From Bacteroidales bacterium (GTDB lineage Bacteria > Bacteroidota > Bacteroidia > Bacteroidales > Lentimicrobiaceae): a DNA stretch of 20,086 nt. The position numbers and the translations under genes were made by a program. Shown here one piece after another: positions 1 to 6,394 of the stretch (positions are counted from its first letter, which is position 1; every line of letters starts with the position of its first letter). The stretch is taken from the NCBI GenBank assembly GCA_022837485.1, contig JALHHH010000049.1:1-20086 (forward strand), given 5' to 3'. The notes beneath the pieces are model-generated. The model worked only from the letters and a program-made list of their open reading frames with translations. It did no database searches and had not been told where the DNA came from.

Positions 1-268
1 CGGTAAGCGAACCTTCGCCCAGAAAATCGAAACGGCTGAAATAACTGAGCTTTGCCTCAGCCCCGAAAGGCGACTTCTTCAACAATTCAACTTCACCCTC
101 ATAGATGAGGTAAATGGCTTCACGGTTTTCACTTTCCCTGAATATGAATTCACCGGCCTTGTAACTGCGCTCTTCCATACTGGCTGCAACAATAGCGGTT
201 TCTTCTTCATTCAGGCCTTTGAAAAGTTCAATTCCGGATATAAACCGGTTGATGTCATGTTTATCCAT
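1..268 (-). CDS. Cyclic nucleotide-binding domain protein, N-terminal part (runs off the left edge)
   Basis: Reading the minus strand from an ATG at 268 gives 89 codons with no stop before the window edge. The translation starts MDKHDINRFISGIELFKGLN and continues with a stretch typical of the Crp/Fnr cNMP-binding jelly roll. A helix containing LFKGLNEEE precedes beta strands with the pattern Y-K-A-G-E-F-I-F-R-E, then AIYLIYEGEVEL, and a glycine-rich FLGEGSLT at the edge. In Crp-type proteins this leads into the phosphate-binding cassette. The effector half of the protein lies outside the window. It could be a transcription factor, or the domain could be fused to an enzyme or transporter. The start lies 57 nt after the stop of the GT-C/TPR gene on the same strand, so the two may be cotranscribed. 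No Shine-Dalgarno is visible. Confidence 0.75.
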   Translation of the reverse strand, partial: MDKHDINRFISGIELFKGLNEEETAIVAASMEERSYKAGEFIFRESENREAIYLIYEGEVELLKKSPFGAEAKLSYFSRFDFLGEGSLT

Positions 269-325
269 GATATTAAGATTTGGTTATGTTTGCTTTTTAC
301 GGGAAGTTTAAGCAATCCGTCTGCT

Positions 326-2038
326 TTAGTTTACCTTGATAGCTTCCGTCGCTTCTGGAAGTGCATCTCTGCAGTAACGGTTAATGGTTTCAGCCGCCTG
401 CCGGAATCCGAGCGACCTTGCTTTTTCAAAATCGGAGCATGCTCCATGCGGATCTCCTGCCTGGTAAACGGCAATGCCCCGGTTGTAATAGGCTTCCGCA
501 TAATCGGGTTTTATACGTATCGCTGCTTCAAAGTCTTTAATGGCAGCTGCATTCTCGCCGGCTCTTCCTTTTAATATCCCCCGATTATTATATGCCAGCA
601 GGTAATTCGGGTTGCGGCTCAGCGCCAGATCGTAATACTTCATGGCTTCACCAGCCTCGCCCGCAGCATCGTAATAGCCTGCGAGATAAAAATATCCGTG
701 CGCCATATCGGCTTCCGATCGCTTTTTCTCCACAACATCCGCAAGCAGAGTGGGAGTGTCTTTCCATACCCCGATGCGGTTGAAGGAAGTAATGCCAAGC
801 ATTAGAAAAACCAGAAGCGTTGTCAGTATCATCAGTTTCTGCGTGCTGCGATCGATCGACGAGCGTATATCCCACAGGTCGGTAAGTAATCGCGCTACAA
901 TCATAAATAAGCCGATGTAGGGGATGTAGGTGTACCTGTCGGCAACAATGAAAATGCGAGACCAAAACAGTGGCAGAACCATGCTTATGGTCAGCAGGAA
1001 AAAGAAACCTCCGAAAAGGAATTCCCGGCGGTATCTTTTAGGAAGTACGATTACAAGAATGGCTGCAACCACCCAAAATGCAGAAGTGTAAACATAGGAC
1101 GGTAGATGTCCTCCCTCCATCTCCGGAAAGGCATAAATGGCAGACAGCCCGGTTGGAGAGAATAATTTCCGTATGTAAAAGGATATCCCATAAACAATCA
1201 GTGCAAGCCGACCGGCAATGCTGTAATCCTGCTCCAGTACGGTAATATGACCGAAAGAGGCCGAAGCTTTGATGGCAACGATTCCAAATACAACCGATAA
1301 CGCCAGAAAAGGCAACTTTTCGAGGATAACCGCGCGGCTGAATTTTCTTTTTCTGATAAAGTCGATCAGTATCATTACAAGCGGAAAGGTAGCAGCCATC
1401 GACTTGGACAACATCGAAAGTGTGGCCAGCGCCAGTACGGCGAGATACTGACCGGTTTTTTTGCCGTTTTCCAGGTATTTGTCCCAGGCGATCAGTCCGC
1501 CAAGGAAGAAAGCCGAATAAAGTGCCGAACTTCGCGTGGATATCCATACAACGGCTTCAACATGCATTGGATGTATGGCAAATAAAAGCGCGACAATCCC
1601 TGCTGGAATCCAGGGCCGGTCGCCGGGACTTTTTCGCATCCAGCGCTCCGTAAGCCTGAACGTTAAGTATGTGTTCAGCAAATGCAACAGTATATTGGTA
1701 AGAATAAACGCTGAAGCCGTTGGGCCTGAGGTCCTGTGGTTGATGGCAAAACTCAGAATGGCCAGTGGCTGGTACATCCCAAGGTTAAAGTTGCTGAAAA
1801 TCTCCGGCATATTTATCGGCCCGCTTTCGCTGATGACCTTTTCCGAGAGATATTCTCCGTCATCCCATCCGATCAGAAAGTCGTTGCGAAGTGCCCTGGT
1901 ATAAAGAAGAAAGGTCAGGATGAGTATGAATATCAGTACGGCATTGCGATACGAAATTCTGAAACCGTAAGGAAGTGCAAGCATCTCCGGAGCATGATTT
2001 ACCGAATGCTGGCGTATGGTTTTCCCCGGCTTTTTCAT
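326..2038 (-). CDS. TMTC-like GT-C family integral membrane protein with C-terminal TPRs
   Basis: A polytopic membrane protein of 570 residues. Hydrophobic helices begin at about residue 33 and continue to about residue 420. The first periplasmic loop carries WDDGEYL (W58, D59, D60), matching the acidic loop motif of GT-C glycosyltransferases such as PMT, TMTC and PMT_2 proteins. HPMHVEAVVW (about 156-165) resembles the HPxHxEAV motif of TMTC proteins. Residues about 446-549 form three TPRs (Y-Y-N-R-G-I repeats, DF-EAAIRIKP). By family knowledge GT-C enzymes transfer sugars from polyprenyl-phosphate donors outside the membrane; the acceptor is unknown. The frame is open further to a TTG at 2077, but that codon lies inside a TAnnTTTG -7 box (2075-2082). 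The ATG at 2038 (MKKPGKTIRQ) is therefore the likely start. The gene is divergent from the lipoprotein gene at 2237. Whether it is a real transferase is inference. Confidence 0.82.
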   Translation of the reverse strand: MKKPGKTIRQHSVNHAPEMLALPYGFRISYRNAVLIFILILTFLLYTRALRNDFLIGWDDGEYLSEKVISESGPINMPEIFSNFNLGMYQPLAILSFAINHRTSGPTASAFILTNILLHLLNTYLTFRLTERWMRKSPGDRPWIPAGIVALLFAIHPMHVEAVVWISTRSSALYSAFFLGGLIAWDKYLENGKKTGQYLAVLALATLSMLSKSMAATFPLVMILIDFIRKRKFSRAVILEKLPFLALSVVFGIVAIKASASFGHITVLEQDYSIAGRLALIVYGISFYIRKLFSPTGLSAIYAFPEMEGGHLPSYVYTSAFWVVAAILVIVLPKRYRREFLFGGFFFLLTISMVLPLFWSRIFIVADRYTYIPYIGLFMIVARLLTDLWDIRSSIDRSTQKLMILTTLLVFLMLGITSFNRIGVWKDTPTLLADVVEKKRSEADMAHGYFYLAGYYDAAGEAGEAMKYYDLALSRNPNYLLAYNNRGILKGRAGENAAAIKDFEAAIRIKPDYAEAYYNRGIAVYQAGDPHGACSDFEKARSLGFRQAAETINRYCRDALPEATEAIKVN

Positions 2039-2074
2039 AACGAAACGGATTGTTGTGACGCAATGATTTTTCAG

Positions 2075-2082
2075 CAAAGTTA
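2075..2082 (-). promoter_or_regulatory. Bacteroidota -7 element for the GT-C/TPR gene
   Basis: The minus strand reads TAACTTTG, a full match to TAnnTTTG. It lies about 37 nt upstream of the ATG at 2038 and overlaps the alternative TTG start at 2077, which argues against that start. No clear -33 TTG is visible. Confidence 0.55.
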
Positions 2083-2182
2083 TAGCTTTAAACGATAGTA
2101 AAAATTTTCCGGAGGATTACTTTTTTTTGTGCGGAAAACAGCGTTTTTATCCTCCGGAATGCATAAAATCGGCAGTTCTTGA

Positions 2183-2190
2183 TACCTTTG
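2183..2190 (+). promoter_or_regulatory. Bacteroidota -7 element for the GldN-like lipoprotein gene
   Basis: TACCTTTG matches TAnnTTTG and lies 46 nt upstream of the ATG at 2237. The -33 region is T-rich without a clear TTG. Confidence 0.55.
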
Positions 2191-2236
2191 TAACGGTGTT
2201 CCGGTTCCTGGAATATCCAATCAAAATACAAAACGT

Positions 2237-2785
2237 ATGAAAACAGGATCAACTTTCGTTCTGCTTTTGATGATAGCATTGATCATGTCGGCCTGCGGTA
2301 GCGGCAAAGGCGAACTGCTTACCCAAAGAATTCAATACGACGTTACGGTTAAATCTCCGGAATCCGATCTTGGCTGGTGGGTGCAAAACCTTGAAGGACC
2401 CAAGCGTGAAAGCCTGGTTAAATCTTTAATTGCATCGGCCTACGAGGGCAGGGTAAAAGTTTACGATGTGATGTCAAATAAGGAACTGTCGGCCAACGAG
2501 GTTAAAGAACGCGGAACACGTACCGAACTCCTTACACTGCAGCGGCCCTATGAGCCATACGAAAACTACGACACCCTGATTACCCGGGAACTGCAGCTGT
2601 CCGATATCTCCCGGATCCGATTTCTGGAGGAATGGTATATCAACGAAAACTCGGGCAAGATCACCAAAAAGGTTATTGCCGTCTGCCCACTGGTGGAAAG
2701 CTATACCGAAACCGGTGAACTGCGCGGGTATCAGCCGCTGTTCTGGTTGTCGTATCAGCGCAGGTTCCCCCTGGCATCACGCTGA
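2237..2785 (+). CDS. Lipoprotein with GldN/PorN-like domain
   Basis: A 182-residue protein with a lipoprotein signal. The hydrophobic h-region is followed by IMSAC, with the lipidated cysteine at C20. The mature part contains a segment resembling the C-terminal half of GldN/PorN, the periplasmic ring partner in the type IX secretion/gliding machinery. DISRIRFLEEWYINENSG is followed by KKVIAVCPL, then GELRGYQPLFWLSY. In GldN the corresponding pattern is roughly I-x-K-x-R-I-K-E-D-W-F-F-D, then RIIGI-x-PL, then LFW. GldN proteins are usually nearer 300 residues and are encoded beside gldK/L/M; this one is shorter, lipidated and alone. It may be an accessory paralogue or an independent envelope lipoprotein. 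The last ten codons double as the 5' arm and loop of a transcription terminator. The GldN relationship was recognised by eye and is moderately sure. Confidence 0.75.
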   Translation: MKTGSTFVLLLMIALIMSACGSGKGELLTQRIQYDVTVKSPESDLGWWVQNLEGPKRESLVKSLIASAYEGRVKVYDVMSNKELSANEVKERGTRTELLTLQRPYEPYENYDTLITRELQLSDISRIRFLEEWYINENSGKITKKVIAVCPLVESYTETGELRGYQPLFWLSYQRRFPLASR

Positions 2786-2799
2786 TACTCTCGTTTTTT
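2752..2799 (+). terminator. Intrinsic terminator overlapping the end of the GldN-like gene
   Basis: The perfect 9-bp arms GTATCAGCG (2752-2760) and CGCTGATAC (2780-2788) enclose an inner CAGG/CCTG pairing, and six T follow at 2794-2799. The stop codon TGA (2783-2785) sits inside the 3' arm. Confidence 0.75.
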
Positions 2800-2836
2800 G
2801 TACTCCTGAAAAGTTCTTTTCACAGCAGGAATTTTG

Positions 2837-2962
2837 CTATCCGTCTGCTGAATAAGGATATATGGCTGTTGTTGTCAGCGGAATTTCACCTTCACGATCG
2901 TAAATAACTGCCACCGGCATGGCCTAGCCGTCCTGCATTTTCAGGTTTTTAAGCAGCCTCAT
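2837..2962 (-). pseudogene. Short reading frame interrupted by an amber codon (possible gene remnant)
   Basis: On the minus strand an ATG at 2962 opens a frame of 41 codons broken only by TAG at 2926-2924 (codon 13). The parts read MRLLKNLKMQDG, stop, then AMPVAVIYDREGEIPLTTTA and a short tail ending YSADG. The composition looks protein-like (VAVIYDREGEIPL), unlike a random frame. It may be a decayed fragment of a larger gene, or a 27-residue peptide starting at the internal ATG. I recognise no family, and chance is possible at this length. Confidence 0.25.
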
Positions 2963-2971
2963 AAAAATGAC

Positions 2972-2979
2972 TACTTTTG
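2972..2979 (+). promoter_or_regulatory. Bacteroidota -7 element for the M16 peptidase/methyltransferase pair
   Basis: TACTTTTG matches TAnnTTTG and ends 16 nt before the ATG at 2996. The predicted leader is therefore only about 10 nt, which is nearly leaderless. Confidence 0.6.
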
Positions 2980-2995
2980 CAGCTCTTTAGAAAGC

Positions 2996-4228
2996 ATGGA
3001 TTATCAGTTTCATACACTCTCAAATGGCATCCGCCTGGTGCACCGCCATTCCGGCCGGCTGGCCGGACACCTTGCTGTAATGATCAATACCGGATCGCGC
3101 GATGAACTGACCGGCGAAGAAGGACTCGCGCATTTTATCGAACACGTTATCTTTAAAGGTACCAGTACGCGTAAAGTGCATCAGGTTCTCGGACGGCTCG
3201 AGAACATCGGGGCCGACCTTAATGCATATACCACCAAAGAAGAAACCTGCATACACGCTTCGTTCGTTTATACACACTATGCCCGCGCCATGGAGTTGTT
3301 CTCCGACATCCTTTTCAATTCTACCTTTCCCGAAAAGGAAATCGAAAAGGAAAAAGATGTGGTAATCGACGAAATAAATGCCTATAAGGACAGTCCGGCT
3401 GAACTTATTTTCGATGAGTTTGAGGAGATGCTTTTTAAAGGCCATCCGCTAGGCAGGTCAATACTCGGTAGCCCCACGGCCGTAAGGAAAATCTCCCGGA
3501 AACGTATTCTCGATTTTATTTCCCGCCACTACAATACCGATCAGATAGTAATCAGTTCCGTAGGCAACATACGGTTCAGTCAGCTCATTCGTCTGGCCGA
3601 AAAATGGTTCGGAAATCGCACACCCAATCCCCGTACCGACAAGCGTACACCTTTTCAGGGTGCAGAGGCGAGCAGAATTACCGCCAGGCGCCGTAATTTT
3701 CAAACCCATTGCATTATTGGTAACCATGCGTTTGGTTATACCGACGAAAAACGTACTGCACTGGCACTGCTTTCCAATCTGCTCGGCGGTCCGGCAATGA
3801 ATTCCAGGCTCAGCATGGCCCTGCGCGAACGCAACGGACTCTCATACAACATCGAATCCGTTTATACACCTTATGCCGAAACGGGTTCGTTTATGATATA
3901 TCTGGGCACCGATAACGGATCCTTAGATAAAGCGCTCTCGCTCGTTTACAAAGAACTCGACCGGTTCAGACTAAAAAAACTTGGAACACTCCAGATGCAT
4001 ACGGCAAAGCAGCAGTTTACCGGACAAATCGCCATTTCGTTCGAATCGAACCTGAACGATGCCCTTTCTATGGCTAAAAGTGTGCTGGTTTACGATACCG
4101 TGGATACACACGAGGTTCTGATTGCAAAGATTAATGCAATAACTCCGGAGATGATTATGGAAGTGGCTTCTGCCATTTTTAACAGCGACGCGCTGAGCAT
4201 GCTTGTTTACAAAAACCGCAAATCATGA
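2996..4228 (+). CDS. M16 (pitrilysin/insulinase) family zinc metallopeptidase
   Basis: A 410-residue protein with the inverted zinc motif HxxEH in AHFIEHVIFKGT (H46, E49, H50). A downstream acidic ligand in DEINAY (E126) lies 76 residues after H50, as expected for the family. The C-terminal half carries the R/Y substrate-binding signature in LRERNGLSYNIESVYTPY. Size and layout (active N-half plus C-half) fit the short bacterial M16B peptidases related to the mitochondrial processing peptidase beta subunit. There is no signal peptide, so it is probably cytoplasmic and degrades peptides. The stop codon overlaps the start of the methyltransferase gene by 4 nt (ATGA), implying translational coupling. 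The start ATG at 2996 is supported by the -7 box just upstream. The family call is very sure; the substrate is unknown. Confidence 0.94.
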   Translation: MDYQFHTLSNGIRLVHRHSGRLAGHLAVMINTGSRDELTGEEGLAHFIEHVIFKGTSTRKVHQVLGRLENIGADLNAYTTKEETCIHASFVYTHYARAMELFSDILFNSTFPEKEIEKEKDVVIDEINAYKDSPAELIFDEFEEMLFKGHPLGRSILGSPTAVRKISRKRILDFISRHYNTDQIVISSVGNIRFSQLIRLAEKWFGNRTPNPRTDKRTPFQGAEASRITARRRNFQTHCIIGNHAFGYTDEKRTALALLSNLLGGPAMNSRLSMALRERNGLSYNIESVYTPYAETGSFMIYLGTDNGSLDKALSLVYKELDRFRLKKLGTLQMHTAKQQFTGQIAISFESNLNDALSMAKSVLVYDTVDTHEVLIAKINAITPEMIMEVASAIFNSDALSMLVYKNRKS

Positions 4229-4893
4229 GTATCCTGAACGAGAAGCCTCAATACGGTACCACCCGGCCACAATACGAGCGCTATGCCCTGGAGTATACCT
4301 CTCCGGAACCTGATCTGCTCAGACAGCTTACCCGCTCAACTCATTTTGTATCCACAACCCCCGGTATGCTTTCCGGACACCTGCAGGGGCAGTTTCTGCG
4401 GTTTGTCAGCCGTATGCTAGCTCCGCAACGGATTCTCGAAATCGGCACTTTCTCGGGTTATTCGGCAATATGCCTGGCAGCCGGACTGAAACCGGGTGGC
4501 GAGCTTCTTACCATCGATAACAATGCCGAGCTTTCGGAACTTGCCGCCTCCGCATTCAGGAAGGCCGGACTCTCGGATATAGTTCGCATGTATACAGACG
4601 ATGCCCTGAACGTTATACCGGGCTTAAACGGCCCGTTCGACCTGGTGTTTATTGATGCGGATAAGGAAAATTACACCAGGTATTACGAAAGCACGCTTCC
4701 CCTTCTGAGACAGGGAGGATTCCTGATTGCCGATAATGTCCTGTGGTATGGAAAGGTACTTGGTAAAAATGCCGCCGGGGATAAGGAAACCAGAGGCATC
4801 GCAGAGTTTAACGAACACGTGCGGAACGACGACAGGGTTGAGCACCTGCTGCTCCCGGTTCGCGATGGACTAATGATGGTTTGGAAAAAATAA
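4225..4893 (+). CDS. SAM-dependent O-methyltransferase (class I, CCoAOMT-like)
   Basis: A 222-residue protein of the O-methyltransferase family 3 type (PF01596, catechol/caffeoyl-CoA OMT-like). Motif I is RILEIGTFSGYSAICLA (about 69-85). The acidic SAM-ribose residue is in LLTIDNN (about D98). Motif IV is LVFIDADKENY (about 140-150), whose aspartates bind the metal in this family. ADNVLWYGKVL (about 169-179) follows and is also characteristic. Length and motif order are those of small metal-dependent catechol-type enzymes, and the acceptor cannot be told from sequence. The ATG overlaps the TGA of the M16 peptidase gene, so both are presumably made from one mRNA. No clear terminator follows on the plus strand before the convergent purE. 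Confidence 0.92.
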   Translation: MSILNEKPQYGTTRPQYERYALEYTSPEPDLLRQLTRSTHFVSTTPGMLSGHLQGQFLRFVSRMLAPQRILEIGTFSGYSAICLAAGLKPGGELLTIDNNAELSELAASAFRKAGLSDIVRMYTDDALNVIPGLNGPFDLVFIDADKENYTRYYESTLPLLRQGGFLIADNVLWYGKVLGKNAAGDKETRGIAEFNEHVRNDDRVEHLLLPVRDGLMMVWKK

Positions 4894-4982
4894 TCCAGAG
4901 ATCTGCAGTTACCTCATAACGGCTGCCTGCATCCGCCGGCGTTGATCTGCATTTTCGTAAATGTATCTTCCTTAAAGAAACG

Positions 4983-5028
4983 AAAAAATTTGCCGGCAAC
5001 CCCCTGATGAAACTAGGATTTGCCGGCA
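4983..5028 (-). terminator. Intrinsic terminator of purE (minus strand), built from an 11-mer direct repeat
   Basis: ATTTGCCGGCA occurs twice in direct orientation (4988-4998 and 5018-5028). Because TGCCGGCA is its own reverse complement, the copies pair as an 8-bp stem with a 22-nt loop. On the minus strand the stem is followed by AA and six T (4988-4983). It lies 21 nt after the purE stop. Confidence 0.6.
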
Positions 5029-5048
5029 GCTTTACGAAATCAGAAAGC

Positions 5049-5555
5049 TTAATTAGTCTTGAATTCGTATTTAACCTCTCCAAGCTCTTTGTTGGCTTCA
5101 ACAATCTTCTTCTTCAGATCTTCTTTGAATGCCAGAAGTTTTTCCTGCAATTCGGCGTCACCGGTTGCAATCATCTGAGCGGCAAGTATTCCGGCATTCC
5201 TGGCTCCGTTAATGCCAACGGTAGCTACGGGAATTCCCGGAGGCATCTGCACAATTGCCAGTAGCGAATCCAGTCCTTCAAGCGAAGCCTTTATCGGTAC
5301 ACCGATTACCGGAAGAATGGTCATGGCAGCAATAACCCCGGGAAGATGGGCAGCCATGCCCGCTCCGGCAATAATAACTTTAATGCCCCGGTCACGGGCC
5401 GAACGGGCAAACTGCTCTACTTCGGCAGGTGTCCTGTGCGCGGAAAGTGCATTAATCTCAAAAGGGATATGCAGATCGTTGAGAATCGAAGCAGCTTCTT
5501 TCATTACCGGAAGATCGGAAGTGCTGCCCATGATAATGCTAACTATTGGTGTCAT
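5049..5555 (-). CDS. purE: N5-carboxyaminoimidazole ribonucleotide mutase (PurE, class I)
   Basis: A 168-residue protein of normal PurE length. It catalyses N5-CAIR to CAIR in de novo purine synthesis. MGSTSDLPVM (about 9-18) forms the phosphate-binding loop. SAHRTP (38-43) contains the catalytic histidine H40. GAGMAAHLPG (64-73) and QMPPGIPVATVGI (about 103-115) complete the active site. The usual GAGGAAHLPG and QMPGGVPVATV each show one glycine replaced (M and P), which is tolerable variation. No purK is adjacent. The gene is divergent from hpt across a 265-bp region containing a promoter for each, and ends just before a hairpin terminator. The ATG at 5555 lies 20 nt from a TAGGTTTG box, supporting this start. 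Confidence 0.96.
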   Translation of the reverse strand: MTPIVSIIMGSTSDLPVMKEAASILNDLHIPFEINALSAHRTPAEVEQFARSARDRGIKVIIAGAGMAAHLPGVIAAMTILPVIGVPIKASLEGLDSLLAIVQMPPGIPVATVGINGARNAGILAAQMIATGDAELQEKLLAFKEDLKKKIVEANKELGEVKYEFKTN

Positions 5556-5575
5556 ACGTCGTTTGGTTTAGGATG

Positions 5576-5583
5576 CAAACCTA
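5576..5583 (-). promoter_or_regulatory. Bacteroidota -7 element for purE
   Basis: The minus strand reads TAGGTTTG, matching TAnnTTTG, 20 nt upstream of the purE ATG. No -33 TTG is seen at the usual spacing. Confidence 0.5.
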
Positions 5584-5793
5584 CATGTTTAATCCCAATT
5601 TCCGACATGTGTCAGGAAATTTTTGTCGCGAAGAAAAACACATAAAGAGTTCATCTATACGTCAGTATGGATTTATTTCTGCTTCTGGCGGGTAAACACT
5701 CTGTTCTGTTTTAAGAAACATAAAAGTGGAAAATTCTTTTACCGGTATGCGTTGAATTCATAGTAAGTGATTTTCTTTTTGTCTAAATAGTCG

Positions 5794-5801
5794 TACTTTT
5801 G
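5794..5801 (+). promoter_or_regulatory. Bacteroidota -7 element for hpt-adk
   Basis: TACTTTTG matches TAnnTTTG. It ends 19 nt before the hpt ATG at 5821, predicting a leader of roughly 14 nt. Confidence 0.55.
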
Positions 5802-5820
5802 ACGGCCTAATGCTCATGAA

Positions 5821-6360
5821 ATGAAGAAGAAAATTAAAGTCCGCGACAAGGAATTTGATATTTTTATTCCGGCCGCCGACATTGATCGGAAAGTCGGACG
5901 TATTGCGGAATCAATTAATACAGACTTGAAGGGCAAGGTACCCCTGTTTCTGGTTGTGCTGAACGGTGCGTTTATGTTTGCCGCCGATTTGATGAAAAAG
6001 ATTGATTTGGAAAACAACATCTCCTTTGTCAAACTTTCATCCTACACCGGTACCAGAAGTTCTCAGGTGGTAAACGAGCTCATCGGGCTTACCGAGGTGG
6101 TAAAAGGCAGGACAGTTATTATCGTTGAAGATATCATCGATACGGGTCTTACCATGCAACGTATGCTCGAGATTTTGCATGAGCAGGAGGTCGCCGAAGT
6201 ACGCATTGCTGCCCTTATTTTCAAGCCCGGAGCTTTCAGAGCAAACTATAAAATCGATTACATCGGGATGGAAATTCCCAACGATTTTATTCTTGGTTAT
6301 GGTCTCGATTACGATGGTTTTGGCAGAAATCTGCCCGATATCTATAAAATATCTGAATAA
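5821..6360 (+). CDS. hpt: Hypoxanthine phosphoribosyltransferase
   Basis: A 179-residue type I phosphoribosyltransferase of the usual bacterial HPRT length. The PRPP-binding signature VIIVEDIIDTGLTM lies at about 99-112. LNGAFMFAADLM (about 48-59) is the loop that contacts pyrophosphate. YTGTRSS (about 75-81) belongs to the flexible loop, and LVYGLDYD-like GYGLDYDGFGRNLP near the C-terminus is the purine-binding segment. It makes IMP (and probably GMP) from free bases and PRPP in the cytoplasm. It lies 34 nt upstream of the adenylate kinase gene, almost surely in one operon, and divergent from purE. In some other Bacteroidota, as I recall, an HPRT domain is fused to adenylate kinase, which makes this adjacency meaningful. 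Confidence 0.95.
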   Translation: MKKKIKVRDKEFDIFIPAADIDRKVGRIAESINTDLKGKVPLFLVVLNGAFMFAADLMKKIDLENNISFVKLSSYTGTRSSQVVNELIGLTEVVKGRTVIIVEDIIDTGLTMQRMLEILHEQEVAEVRIAALIFKPGAFRANYKIDYIGMEIPNDFILGYGLDYDGFGRNLPDIYKISE

Positions 6361-6394
6361 CTTCCTGACACTTAAGGATCTAAAACGGTAAATC

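Noticed and set aside
269..325. Terminator between the GT-C/TPR gene and the cyclic nucleotide-binding protein gene
   Set aside because: Only a 5-bp AAGCA/TGCTT pairing with no T-tract on the minus strand; too weak to call.
1038..1547. A 169-codon minus-strand frame inside the GT-C/TPR gene
   Set aside because: It is an alternative frame of a gene with clear motifs; its translation is rich in Cys, His and Arg and resembles no protein.
2039..2077. Longer form of the GT-C/TPR protein starting at TTG 2077
   Set aside because: The TTG lies inside a TAnnTTTG promoter box, so transcription would begin after it; the ATG at 2038 is preferred.
4808..5104. A 98-codon minus-strand frame across the methyltransferase end and the purE end
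   Set aside because: It runs antisense through the methyltransferase gene and through the purE terminator; the translation has no family character.
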